Of a stretch of 64,000 nucleotides of DNA, positions 46,019 to 54,245 are shown one piece after another. The notes under the pieces were generated by a model. It ran no database searches, was not told the DNA's origin, and was given only the letters and a program-made list of their open reading frames with translations. Each line of letters begins with the position of its first letter. Position 1 is the first letter of the stretch. The position numbers and the translations under genes were made by a program. Origin of the DNA: an uncultured Elusimicrobia bacterium (GTDB taxonomy: Bacteria; Elusimicrobiota; Elusimicrobia; Elusimicrobiales; UBA9959); assembly GCA_903917735.1 (NCBI GenBank), contig CAIXBR010000046.1, positions 62,001 through 126,000 on the forward strand, in the 5' to 3' direction.

Positions 46019-46777
46019 ATGAGAAAAATAAAGTTGATCTTCAGGCTTGGCGCTCTGGCGCTGCTGTCCGCCCCGCTGGCGGGCTGTTTTGGCGGGATGA
46101 AACGCCTTAAGGTGGTGGATTATACCGACCAGCGCGTTGGAGACCTGTCGCTTACCAAGAAGGTCACAGGGAAGAGGGATTTTCTGTTCTTCTCCACCAC
46201 AAAGATGGGTATCTTCATGGAAGGCAACCTGCAGGGCATAATAACCGACTACCAGGGCAACCCTATAGAGGGGGTCACGGTAAAAGTAGTGCCGGACGCG
46301 GGCAAGTCCAAGACCGGTATTGAAATGGGGGCGGACGAACTGGCCGCGGCGCAGGAGAACGCCGGCGCGTCTATAAACCTTTCTTTCGCCCCGGGCATCA
46401 GCGATACCATGGGCCTTTACAAGATACATTTTTCCCTGCCGGTGGTGGACGACGAGGTGGATGTGCGCGGCAAGCTGGTCTATAACCCCGGCTGGGACCA
46501 GCAGAAGCTTAACCTGGGCAAGGCTTATGAGCCGCAGATGAAGGAATCCCCTTTCCGGCTTTACTACGACCTGAACAACGGCTTTCTAGCTTTCGCAGAG
46601 GGCGTACGCAAGGTGATAGTTCAGCCCGTGGGCGAGGGCAAGGGGCGAATGCAGAACCTGCCCGGCTCCAAGGCGCCCGAGCAGACCAAGCCGGCCGGCG
46701 CTGCGGGCGAGGCCGCCCCGGCAGAAGGCGGCAAGGCTGAAGAGGATCTGTTCAAGGGTTTCGATTTCGGGCAGTAA
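46019..46777 (+). CDS. Lipoprotein with carboxypeptidase-regulatory-like (Ig) domain
   Basis: The protein has 252 residues from the ATG at 46019, which has GAAGGCGGG upstream. A GTG at 46010 in the same frame is a weaker choice. The lipobox is ALLSAPLAGC. Residues 70-130 contain GNLQGIITDYQGNPIEGVTVKVV, the signature of peptidase-associated/CarboxypepD_reg Ig domains often found on outer-membrane proteins. The C-terminal 60 residues are Ala/Pro/Glu-rich and end with EEDLFKGFDFGQ. It takes the place where fliL or fliM follows motB in true flagellar operons. An envelope part of the motor, perhaps linking the stator to the outer membrane, is a guess from position. Confidence 0.78.
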   Translation: MRKIKLIFRLGALALLSAPLAGCFGGMKRLKVVDYTDQRVGDLSLTKKVTGKRDFLFFSTTKMGIFMEGNLQGIITDYQGNPIEGVTVKVVPDAGKSKTGIEMGADELAAAQENAGASINLSFAPGISDTMGLYKIHFSLPVVDDEVDVRGKLVYNPGWDQQKLNLGKAYEPQMKESPFRLYYDLNNGFLAFAEGVRKVIVQPVGEGKGRMQNLPGSKAPEQTKPAGAAGEAAPAEGGKAEEDLFKGFDFGQ

Positions 46778-46802
46778 AGCGTCAGTCGGATCGGCGGATA
46801 GG

Positions 46803-46843
46803 CGGCCATAAGGGGCAGCGGACCTTATGGCCGTCTGTTTGTC
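46803..46843 (+). terminator. Terminator-like hairpin after the motAB unit
   Basis: CGGCCATAAGG (46803-46813) pairs perfectly with CCTTATGGCCG (46823-46833) around a 9-base loop. T-rich TCTGTTTGTCT follows. It ends the motor unit before mnmA. Confidence 0.65.
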
Positions 46844-46890
46844 TATCCGTCCAACTGTCTATCCATCCGTCAAAATACTAAAATATCTTT

Positions 46891-47967
46891 ATGAAGAAAG
46901 TCGTGGTCGCCATGTCCGGCGGTGTTGATTCCTCCGTTACCGCGGCCCTGCTCAAGAAAGAGGGGTTCGAGGTGGTGGGCGTTACCCTGCGGCTTTTCTC
47001 AGAGACTAAAAACTCGGTAAAATGCTGCGGCGGGGCCGACAGCGCGGCCTCGGCCCGGGCCTCGGCGCAAGCCATAGGGATACGGCATTATTTCAAAAGC
47101 GCGCAGGGCCTTTTCTCAAAGACCGTGATCGACGATTTCGTGAAGGGCTATCTCTCCGGCGCCACGCCCAACCCTTGCGTGGAATGCAACAGGCATCTAA
47201 AATTCTCATACCTTTACGACCTGGCCCGTTCCATGGGCGCCGATTACCTGGCCACGGGGCATTATGCAGTTATAAAAAAATCCGGCGGGGAGTACGGCCT
47301 TTACCGGGGGGCAGACCCGTTGAAAGACCAGAGCTATTTCCTTTACTGTCTTGAAAAAAAACAGCTGGGCAATGTGCTTTTTCCGCTGGGCGGCATGACA
47401 AAAAAAGAAGTGCGGCGCCTGGCCGATGACTTCTCCCTGCCCACAGCTAAGGCGCCTGAGTCCAACGACATCTGCTTCGTGACCGAAGGCAACTACGACC
47501 TGTACCTCAGGAAGACGGCCGGCATAAAGCCGCGCCCCGGGCCTATAGTGGATATGGCGGGGAAACTTCTGGGAAAGCATAACGGTTTTTTTAATTTTAC
47601 CGTGGGTCAGCGCAGGGGCACGGGGGTTTACGGCGGCTCCAGGCTTTATGTGGTGGAAATAAGGCCGGAAATCAACGAAGTCGTGCTCGGTCCCCTGGAG
47701 GCGGCGCACAGTTCCGCCTTCGGGGTAAAAGACCTCAACTGGCTGGCGCTTCCTCCGCGGGACGAATTCGAAACCTCAGCGCAGATACGCTATCGGCATA
47801 AGCCGGAGCCCTGCGCCGTAAAGTTGGCGCCGGGCGGGCGCGCCGGAGTGCGTCTGTACAGCCCGCAGTTCGCTGTGGCGGCGGGGCAGTCAGTAGTCTT
47901 TTACGACGGCGGCAGGGTGCTGGGCGGGGGGATAATAACTGCGGGCCTCAAGGAGAAAGATCTATGA
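46891..47967 (+). CDS. mnmA: tRNA-uridine 2-sulfurtransferase MnmA
   Basis: The protein has 358 residues, the usual length. MnmA thiolates U34 of tRNAs for Lys, Glu and Gln with sulfur passed by TusE or a cysteine desulfurase. It has the PP-loop SGGVDSS at the N-terminus, NPCVECNRHLKF with the first catalytic Cys, SNDICFV with the second Cys, and FTVGQRRGTGV in the central domain. A TAAAAT box ends 6 bases before the ATG and no ribosome site is visible, suggesting a leaderless transcript. It overlaps ddl by four bases (ATGA). Confidence 0.95.
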   Translation: MKKVVVAMSGGVDSSVTAALLKKEGFEVVGVTLRLFSETKNSVKCCGGADSAASARASAQAIGIRHYFKSAQGLFSKTVIDDFVKGYLSGATPNPCVECNRHLKFSYLYDLARSMGADYLATGHYAVIKKSGGEYGLYRGADPLKDQSYFLYCLEKKQLGNVLFPLGGMTKKEVRRLADDFSLPTAKAPESNDICFVTEGNYDLYLRKTAGIKPRPGPIVDMAGKLLGKHNGFFNFTVGQRRGTGVYGGSRLYVVEIRPEINEVVLGPLEAAHSSAFGVKDLNWLALPPRDEFETSAQIRYRHKPEPCAVKLAPGGRAGVRLYSPQFAVAAGQSVVFYDGGRVLGGGIITAGLKEKDL

Positions 47968-49043
47968 AAAAAAAGATAGGCGTTATTTTCGGTGGGAAGT
48001 CGCCCGAGCATGAGGTTTCCATAGAGTCCGCTAAAACGGTCTGCGCCAAATTCGAGAAAGCCGGCTTTACCGCGCTCCCTCTTTACGCGCCCCGCTCCGG
48101 GGGCTGGAGGCTGGTGCCGCTCAAGACCCTGCTTGCGGGCGGGAAGCTGGCCGGGGCAGAAATAGAGCCTTCGCTGGCGCGCGGCTGCTTCGTGAAAAAG
48201 GGTGGAAGCGCCGTGCGGCCGGACGCGCTTTTCCCGATAATACACGGCTCCACAGGGGAGGACGGCGTTCTTCAGGGGATGCTGGAGCTGCTAGGCATCC
48301 CTTATACAGGCTGCGGCGTCACCGCCTCGGCGGTGGGCATGGACAAGGTCATTTCAAAGGAGTTGGCCGCGCTGGATGCTATTCCCGTTCTTCCGCACGT
48401 GGTGATAAGGGCTCACCAGAAAGCCGCTATAAGGCCGCTGCTTAAAAAGGCCGAGAAGCTGGGCTTCCCTCTTTTCGTCAAGCCTGTTTCCCAGGGTTCT
48501 TCAGTGGGCGTAACCAAGGTAAAGCGCGCTTCGGAGCTGCGCGCGGCGGTGCTAAACGCTTTCAGGTTCGATACCGCCGTTATGGCGGAAAAAGGGGTGG
48601 ACCGGGCGCGCGAGATAGTCTGCGGCGTGCTTGGTTCAGCCGAGGGGGCTAAAGCCAGCATATGCGGGGAAGTCGTTCCGCAGGGTAAGCACGAGTTCTA
48701 CGACTACGAGGCCAAGTATCTGGACGACAGAGGCATGGCGCTGAAAATGCCGGCGCCGCTTTCGGCCGGGACCGCCGCAAAATTAAGAGAGCTCTCGGTC
48801 AGGATCTTCCTGGCGCTGGGCGGTTCGGGGCTGGCGCGCGTGGATTTCCTGGTGGACCCTAAGGACGAAAAGAAGATCTATTTCTGCGAGATAAATACTC
48901 TGCCGGGTTTTACTTCGCACAGCCTGTACCCCAGGCTTTGGGAAAAGACCGGGCTCAAGCCGGAAAAAGTACTGAAGGAGCTGGTCTCGATAGCTGTGCG
49001 CTCTATGGCGGCGCGCCGCCGGCTGAGCATAGCGAGAAAATAG
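47964..49043 (+). CDS. ddl: D-alanine--D-alanine ligase
   Basis: The protein has 359 residues. It makes the D-Ala-D-Ala dipeptide for peptidoglycan precursors using ATP. It has the N-terminal motif GVIFGGKSPEHEVSIESA, ATP-grasp parts (LFVKPVSQGSSVGVTKV, EIVCGVLG) and the C-terminal ARVDFLVD...INTLPGFTSHSLYPRLW that binds Mg-ATP and substrate. The start overlaps the mnmA stop, so translation is coupled. With alr at 57711 and PBP1A at 55272 the window holds three steps of D-Ala-dependent wall synthesis. Confidence 0.95.
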   Translation: MKKKIGVIFGGKSPEHEVSIESAKTVCAKFEKAGFTALPLYAPRSGGWRLVPLKTLLAGGKLAGAEIEPSLARGCFVKKGGSAVRPDALFPIIHGSTGEDGVLQGMLELLGIPYTGCGVTASAVGMDKVISKELAALDAIPVLPHVVIRAHQKAAIRPLLKKAEKLGFPLFVKPVSQGSSVGVTKVKRASELRAAVLNAFRFDTAVMAEKGVDRAREIVCGVLGSAEGAKASICGEVVPQGKHEFYDYEAKYLDDRGMALKMPAPLSAGTAAKLRELSVRIFLALGGSGLARVDFLVDPKDEKKIYFCEINTLPGFTSHSLYPRLWEKTGLKPEKVLKELVSIAVRSMAARRRLSIARK

Positions 49044-49064
49044 GGCCGCAGTATCTGGTAAGCA

Positions 49065-49097
49065 AGAGGCCCGCTGAAAGCGGGCCTCTTATCTTAT
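49065..49097. terminator. Bidirectional terminator between ddl and the minus-strand gene
   Basis: AGAGGCCCGC-tgaaa-GCGGGCCTCT is a 10-base perfect stem placed between two convergent genes. A T-rich stretch (TATCTTAT) follows on the plus side. Confidence 0.7.
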
Positions 49098-49120
49098 ACG
49101 GACGATAACTCCGTCCGTCT

Positions 49121-51067
49121 TTATTTCCCTGTCCCGTCGTCCTCTTCGTATACATATTCGTATTCCCCTTCATTGGCCGCCGCCGGCTTGGTTGATGCGG
49201 CCTTTTGGGGCTGCTGTCGAGGGGGCTGTTTTACTGCTTTCTGTCTGCCGGCTTTTCTTTTAGCCTTGGCTGCCGCAAGCGAGCTGAAGGCCGCTTTACC
49301 CGTGTCGTCGGCCGGCTGCAGCGTTTTCTGGTCCAGATTTACCGTAAAGGTGTAGTAAAGGTTCCCTGCCTTGGAGGGGATCACTGCCGCTATCTCGTAA
49401 GCGCCTTGTACCGGCGGCTTTACCTTCCAGCTTGTGCGGTTATAGTTGCCGCCTGATTTAGCCGCTTCCGCGTATATCTTGTCCTCAAGGCTGGGCCCGG
49501 CCGGTTTCAGCTTGAAGGTGCGGGTGAAATATATGACTTCCGGCGAGTGATCGGGCTCCTTCTGGGCCTGTTCCTGAGGCTGCTGCTGGGGCTCGGCTCC
49601 CTGCGGCTGGGCCTGCTGCTGCGAGTTCTGGCTCTGCTGCGCGCCTTGGGCCAGACCCTGAGGGGCACCCTGCGGCTGGGCCTGCTGAGCCCCTGTCTGA
49701 GCCGCCTGCTGGGGCTGGGTAGCGGCGGACTGCTGTTCCTGGGACGCCTGCTCTGACGCCTGCTGCGCGGCGCCGCCGGTGAACGGCAGCGGGAAGGGAA
49801 TGAATTTAGTCGCGTCAAAAATACCGAATTTATTCAGGCCGATCACCGCCCCCAGAAGGACGGCTATAAGGAGGACTATTGTCAGTATCGCTTTAAAGGC
49901 TTTTTTAAAAAGCGGCCCTAACTTGAATTTGGAGGTCTTGCTGCCCTGGTCTACCATTTCGGCCGGTTTAGCCGTTTCTTTGGCGGGATCGGCTTTGGGC
50001 GCTTCCTTTGGGGGAGGCTGCACGCCCATGAATACGTCTGAAGCCCTTTCCATCTTCAGCGGAACCGGCTCGGCGGCGGGCCGCGGCGCTGACTGGAGGT
50101 TCTTTACCGAGGACTTCATTTCCGCTATGGCGCCCTCCAGGTAGTTAAGCTTGTCCATCACCTCCCGCTGGAACTGGGAATTCTTTATGGCGGAGAGAAC
50201 TTCGCCCATCTGGTCCAGCTTAAGGCGCAAAGGGTCCACCGCTGAAGAGATGTCATGGCGGGTAACGGCGGCTTTAGAGATGGCGTCCAGTCTGTTCACC
50301 AGCGCGTTCAGCGCCGCGGTGTCGGCCACTGCCGCGCCGGCCGGCTGGGCCGCGAGGGGTTCCGCAGCAGCCGAAGAAGGGCTGAAAGCAGGCGTTCGCT
50401 CCTGCGGGGCCGGAGCCGCCGGCTGTTCCTCGGCGGGCGCGGGGGCGCTGAAAGCGGGGGTTTCAGGCTCGTTCTGGTGGGTGATAGCGGAGATTTCAAG
50501 GCCGGCCAGATGCCCGGCGGGCGCAGGCTCCGCCTGTGAAAAGGCCGCTGAAGGTTCTTTCGCTATTTCGCCTTCGCGGGAATCCTGCCCGGAGAGAGTT
50601 TCTGTGCGGCGCATTATCGTTGAGAGGCTTATCGGGTCGAAAGCGGAGCCTTGGGAGGGAGATCCGGCGCCGGGCGCAGGTTCGGCATGCGCTTTGCCCA
50701 GTTTATTGCTGGAGATGTTTATCCCGGCTAATCCGTGGTCTGAAGGAGGGACAGGGTCTATGGATGACGCCGTAAGGGACTTAAAGGTGTGCGCGGAAGG
50801 TTCTATGGCGCTGGTTTTTTGCGCCGGAGGCTCATGCTGCTGCGGCGCGGTTTCGGGGGCCGCAGAGGCGTGCGAAAGCCCGGAGCCGGAAGCTATAAGT
50901 GCGGAGAGCTCGGGGTAGGTGGCGGCTTCCTTCCAGTCTTCGGTCTTCTCTCCCACAGGCGTCTGCGGGCAGACCAGCAGGGAAGGGGAAAACGAGGGAA
51001 GCTCAAGCAGCTTCTCCTTTTCGAACGGGCCTAAGATCTCGTTGTTAACGTATGCCCAATATTTCAT
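49121..51067 (-). CDS. GYF_2-like domain protein with one membrane segment and Q-rich periplasmic linker
   Basis: The protein has 648 residues. I chose the start at 51067 because AGGAAA lies about 9 bases upstream and the product begins with a recognisable domain: WAYVNNEILGPFEKEKLLEL...W, the GYF_2 pattern (W...N....GP......L). Residues 60-330 are Ala/Pro/Ser-rich and probably disordered. A short coiled coil follows (about 290-345), then a membrane helix near residues 388-412 (ILTIVLLIAVLLGAVIGL). A 75-residue Gln/Ala/Pro linker leads to a small C-terminal domain (VIYFTRTFKLKPAGPSLEDKIYAEA) and an acidic Tyr-rich end (EYEYVYEEDD). GYF-like domains bind proline-rich peptides. No enzyme motif is seen. 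It is divergent from the gene at 51240 across 172 AT-rich bases. Confidence 0.72.
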   Translation of the reverse strand: MKYWAYVNNEILGPFEKEKLLELPSFSPSLLVCPQTPVGEKTEDWKEAATYPELSALIASGSGLSHASAAPETAPQQHEPPAQKTSAIEPSAHTFKSLTASSIDPVPPSDHGLAGINISSNKLGKAHAEPAPGAGSPSQGSAFDPISLSTIMRRTETLSGQDSREGEIAKEPSAAFSQAEPAPAGHLAGLEISAITHQNEPETPAFSAPAPAEEQPAAPAPQERTPAFSPSSAAAEPLAAQPAGAAVADTAALNALVNRLDAISKAAVTRHDISSAVDPLRLKLDQMGEVLSAIKNSQFQREVMDKLNYLEGAIAEMKSSVKNLQSAPRPAAEPVPLKMERASDVFMGVQPPPKEAPKADPAKETAKPAEMVDQGSKTSKFKLGPLFKKAFKAILTIVLLIAVLLGAVIGLNKFGIFDATKFIPFPLPFTGGAAQQASEQASQEQQSAATQPQQAAQTGAQQAQPQGAPQGLAQGAQQSQNSQQQAQPQGAEPQQQPQEQAQKEPDHSPEVIYFTRTFKLKPAGPSLEDKIYAEAAKSGGNYNRTSWKVKPPVQGAYEIAAVIPSKAGNLYYTFTVNLDQKTLQPADDTGKAAFSSLAAAKAKRKAGRQKAVKQPPRQQPQKAASTKPAAANEGEYEYVYEEDDGTGK

Positions 51068-51217
51068 AGCGCTTTCCTGTTTCCGTGGGGCCGTGCCGTA
51101 CCGTTGCACCCAAGTCCGCCCGGAATAACCATCCTTAAAGGAATTATAATCATTGCTATATAATTCTACTCCCGGGCTGTTACAGAAATAATAACTAATA
51201 GTTAAATCCTTTTTTTG

Positions 51218-51223
51218 TAGAAT
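51218..51223 (+). promoter_or_regulatory. Possible -10 box in the divergent intergenic region
   Basis: TAGAAT at 51218-51223 would start transcription near 51230 for the plus-strand gene at 51240. The region 51068-51239 is strongly AT-rich. On the opposite strand it holds another TATAAT (about 51146-51151) that could serve the minus-strand gene. Confidence 0.4.
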
Positions 51224-51239
51224 CGTAATTGGCCGATCT

Positions 51240-52058
51240 ATGGACAACAGACTGCTTAGAACACTGATATACCTTTTTTCCGGGATCATCCTCGTATTTA
51301 CCCTGCTTATACTGGTCAACTACCTCGGCAGCCTGGCCAGTTTCCGCGCCCAATCGCGGGGGCGGGAAGAGGCAGGCAAAAAGGCGGACAGCGCCGCCGA
51401 TATGGCGCAGCAGGCCCTGGCGGCGGCTAAAGCCAGCGGCGGCGGCACTAACTCCATGGAGCCGTACAGCAAAGGGGTCTCCCCGTCCGCGGTGAACTCC
51501 AGCGGGGCGATAATGCTGGTAAAAGATAAGGGTTTCGGCGGGGTGGCGGAACAGCCTAAGGATATGATGTCTATCTTAAGCGACCTTGGCGGCGGGGACA
51601 AGCGCAAGCCCGCGCCGATAGCCCTAAAAGACTCCGACCTGGACAAGAAGATAACTGTAGCGGGGGAGCCCGGCCGTGAGCCGCATCTGTCGGCCTCAAC
51701 CATGCCGGAGATGGGGCGCAGTCCCGGCCAGGAAGGTCTGACCATGCTCAGCGCGCCGGTGGACTACAAGATCTTCAAGAGTTCGGATGTCTGGGGGGCT
51801 TTCGCGCTTTCCCGCAAAATGAAGCCGGTGGAATATGATTTTTCTTCCTACAACCTGCTGATATTGATCTCGCTTTCGGAGTTTCCCAGCGGCATCTTCA
51901 GCATAACCGGCGTGGAGGCCGGCAAGAAGGAAACCGTGGTGAAATACCGCGTGAACCCGCTGGCAATGGCCTCGGAGTCGCCAAGCGAACAGCGCGAGGC
52001 GTACGCCAGGGCGCCGGTGCCAAAGGGCCGCCCGGTCCGTCTTGAACAGGTGCCGTAA
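51240..52058 (+). CDS. Membrane-anchored protein with PrcB-like C-terminal domain
   Basis: The protein has 272 residues. A single N-terminal membrane helix (residues 8-29, TLIYLFSGIILVFTLLILVNYL) has no cleavage site, so it is an inner-membrane anchor. Residues 35-165 are low-complexity. The last 95 residues resemble the PrcB C-terminal domain: a Trp (SSDVWGAF), then VEYDFSSYNLLILISLSEFPSGIFSITGVE and ETVVKYRVNPL. This matches the family theme DF....L....G....G.Y.I.I......V.Y...P. PrcB in Treponema regulates a surface protease. The assignment is by pattern only. No clear ribosome site precedes the ATG. Confidence 0.62.
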   Translation: MDNRLLRTLIYLFSGIILVFTLLILVNYLGSLASFRAQSRGREEAGKKADSAADMAQQALAAAKASGGGTNSMEPYSKGVSPSAVNSSGAIMLVKDKGFGGVAEQPKDMMSILSDLGGGDKRKPAPIALKDSDLDKKITVAGEPGREPHLSASTMPEMGRSPGQEGLTMLSAPVDYKIFKSSDVWGAFALSRKMKPVEYDFSSYNLLILISLSEFPSGIFSITGVEAGKKETVVKYRVNPLAMASESPSEQREAYARAPVPKGRPVRLEQVP

Positions 52059-52065
52059 GGCAGGC

Positions 52066-53028
52066 CTAGATCTTTTTCCTGAAGGATCCTTTCTTTTCTT
52101 TTTTTGCCATAAGGCGCGCCGCGAAAATTATCGCGGCGGCCATGCCGGAGGCGTCCGCCCTGTTCTTCCAGGCTATATCGAAAGCCGTTCCGTGGGCGGG
52201 GGAGGTGCGCGGGAACGAAAGCCCCCAGGTCCAGTGTACGGCGGGGCCTTTCGCTTCCGCTGCTACTTTCAGCGGCGCCAGGGCCTGGTCGTGATAGAGG
52301 GCCAGCAACCCGTCGCTTTTACCGGCCAGGTGGCGGGCCCAGGCCGCGTCGGAGGGAGTAGGGTCGCTTATGTTCAGGCCGCGCCTTCTGAGCTCGCGCG
52401 CGGCAGGGGTCAGCGTTTCTATTTCTTCCGAACCTATTACGCCCCCGTCTCCGGCGTGCGGATTGAGAGCGCATAGTGTTATTGAGGGTTTTTTAAAGCC
52501 GAGAGCTTTGAGGGCCGCGCAGAACAGGAGGGCTTTTGTCTTCAGGAGGTCTTTGGTTAGCCTGCGGCTGAGATCCTTGACCGGCACATGCTCGGTGGCC
52601 AGCGCGGCGTTCACCCGCCCGCGCGAAAAAAGCATCAGCGGCTCCCTTTTCTCCAGCAGGCGAAACAGGTCCGTGTGGGCCGGGGCGGGGGCGCCGGCCA
52701 GGTTCCAGGCTTCTTTGGAGACTGGCGCGGTGACAAGCGCCCCGGGAAAGCCGGCTCTTATCATTTCATATGCGGCCAGTACCGCCTGGAGCGAGGCGGC
52801 GCCGCCGGCCGCCGTAGGGCTGGGTCTCGAGAAATTCAGTTTTACCGCGTCCACCGGGAAAAGCGGGCAAAGCGCCGGCGTCCAGCCGGCCCGCCGCAGG
52901 GCCGCGGTGTCTCCTATCACGAAAGGGAGGCAGGCCCGTCGCACCGAGCGGTCTTTAAGGGCTTTTACCGTTATTTCCGGGCCTATCCCCAGGGGATCGC
53001 CTGCTGTGATCAGTATGTTAGGCTTCAT
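52066..53028 (-). CDS. pdxA: 4-hydroxythreonine-4-phosphate dehydrogenase
   Basis: The protein has 320 residues from the ATG at 53028. It oxidises 4-phosphohydroxy-L-threonine in the DXP-dependent pathway to pyridoxal phosphate. The N-terminal GDPLGIGPEI is the family signature. The three metal-binding histidines are visible in AHTDLF, NPHAGDGG and LYHDQALAPLK. A TATAAT box on the minus strand (plus 53036-53041) lies 7 bases before this ATG and no ribosome site is seen, supporting this start and a leaderless mRNA. It converges with the gene ending at 52058. PLP made by this pathway is the cofactor of Alr at 57711. Confidence 0.94.
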   Translation of the reverse strand: MKPNILITAGDPLGIGPEITVKALKDRSVRRACLPFVIGDTAALRRAGWTPALCPLFPVDAVKLNFSRPSPTAAGGAASLQAVLAAYEMIRAGFPGALVTAPVSKEAWNLAGAPAPAHTDLFRLLEKREPLMLFSRGRVNAALATEHVPVKDLSRRLTKDLLKTKALLFCAALKALGFKKPSITLCALNPHAGDGGVIGSEEIETLTPAARELRRRGLNISDPTPSDAAWARHLAGKSDGLLALYHDQALAPLKVAAEAKGPAVHWTWGLSFPRTSPAHGTAFDIAWKNRADASGMAAAIIFAARLMAKKEKKGSFRKKI

Positions 53029-53054
53029 TGGTGTAATTATATCAACTGAAGGCG

Positions 53055-53143
53055 GGAAAGCAGCGGAAGGCAGCTGAAAGTAAGAGGACAAAAAACTTTC
53101 TTACCTTCTGCTGCCTTCCGTTGTCTTCCGTTGCCCGCTTTAT
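53055..53143. repeat. Imperfect inverted repeat between pdxA and the foldase genes
   Basis: GCGGAAGGCAGCTGAAAGTAAG on the left side pairs with CTTACCTTCTGCTGCCTTCCG on the right around ACAAAAAAC. The right arm contains tandem TTCCGTTG words. It lies directly after the stop of the foldase gene (minus strand) and is probably its terminator or 3' stem. Confidence 0.55.
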
Positions 53144-53144
53144 A

Positions 53145-54245
53145 TCAATTCTTCTTATCCATGAAGATCTCTATTTTCGCGTCTTTGTGAAGGTCTTTGA
53201 TATACGCGCCGAGTTCTATGGCGAAGCTGTTCTGCGCCAGGACCTGTTCCAAGTCGTCCTTGACGGACTCGAAGCGGAGTTTCTGCGCAGCGCGCTTTTC
53301 TTCAAGGCGCAGTATGTGCCAGCCGAATTTGCTTTGCAGCGGTTGGGAATTCTCGCCGACCTGCATTTTGAAGGCCGCGCTCTCCACTTCCTGCGGGAGC
53401 ATGCCTTTAACCACGTAGCCGAGGTCGCCTCCGCGGCGGGCGGTGTCCTGGTCGTCCGAGTTCTTTGTCACCGCGTCGTCGAACTCAAGCGTCCCGTCCA
53501 GGTCCTTGCGGATGGCCAGTGCCTTGTCCTGGGCGGCTTTCTTCTCCTCGGGGGTGGCGTTGTCCGCGACCTTTATAAGGATATGGCGCAGGCGGAGCCG
53601 CTCGGAGGTTATTTCCTTGAAGCGTCCGGCTACCGCTGTCAGGTCCTGCATGGCTTCCTCGTCCAGGCCTTTTATGGAAGCCTGTTCGCCTTTCAGGACC
53701 AGGAGCACGTTGTCGAAGTAGGCTTTTACCTCCGCGTCGCCGGGGATCTTTGCCTTCGCCTTTACGGTGTCCTGCACCAGCTTCTGTACCATCAGCTGCT
53801 TGCGGATGCGCTCCCGGAACTCTTCCATGGTAACGCCTTCTTTCTTTAGCTCGTCGCGGAAGGCCGCTTCCGCCTTCTCGGTGGAAAGGGCGGTGCCGTC
53901 GGGAGCGTGGGCGAAGCGCTTGCGGATCTCGGCCACCCCGGTCTCCAGTTCCCGCTCATAGACCTTGATCTTCAGGGCTTCGGCTTTCTGGCGGAGCAAG
54001 GCCTCGTCCACCAGTTTGTCCAGGGCCGCTTTCTCGAGCTGCGCGTCGGCGTCCTTCTGCTTGAAGAAGTCGGGCATGGCGGAGGCGTACTGCTCGGTAA
54101 GCGCCTCTTTGGCCTGTTTGTATTCGGTTGTCGTGATGGCCTCGTTGTTGACCTTGGCGGCCAGTTCCTCTACGACTTTGGCCTGTAATGGAACCGCTAA
54201 GGCGCAGAACGCCGCGGCCGCGAGGATTTTATTTGTAGTTCTCAT
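53145..54245 (-). CDS. SurA-like periplasmic peptidyl-prolyl isomerase/chaperone
   Basis: The protein has 366 residues. The signal peptide is MRTTNKILAAAAFCALAVPLQA. The N-terminal SurA_N-type chaperone region begins VEELAAKVNNEAITTTEYKQA. One parvulin domain follows (residues about 225-325): LRLRHILIKVADNATPEEK, GGDLGYVVKGMLPQEVESAAFKM and SKFGWHILRLEEKR, all parvulin hallmarks. Classical SurA has two parvulin domains; here there is one. It should help fold outer-membrane proteins such as the PorV-like barrel. Its first 17 bases overlap the 3' end of the upstream foldase gene, so the two are translationally coupled. Confidence 0.88.
   Translation of the reverse strand: MRTTNKILAAAAFCALAVPLQAKVVEELAAKVNNEAITTTEYKQAKEALTEQYASAMPDFFKQKDADAQLEKAALDKLVDEALLRQKAEALKIKVYERELETGVAEIRKRFAHAPDGTALSTEKAEAAFRDELKKEGVTMEEFRERIRKQLMVQKLVQDTVKAKAKIPGDAEVKAYFDNVLLVLKGEQASIKGLDEEAMQDLTAVAGRFKEITSERLRLRHILIKVADNATPEEKKAAQDKALAIRKDLDGTLEFDDAVTKNSDDQDTARRGGDLGYVVKGMLPQEVESAAFKMQVGENSQPLQSKFGWHILRLEEKRAAQKLRFESVKDDLEQVLAQNSFAIELGAYIKDLHKDAKIEIFMDKKN

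Noticed and set aside
50151-50918. Plus-strand open frame of 255 codons opposite the GYF_2-like gene
   Set aside because: Ser/Ala/Gly-rich shadow of the low-complexity minus-strand gene, without a ribosome site or recognisable domain.
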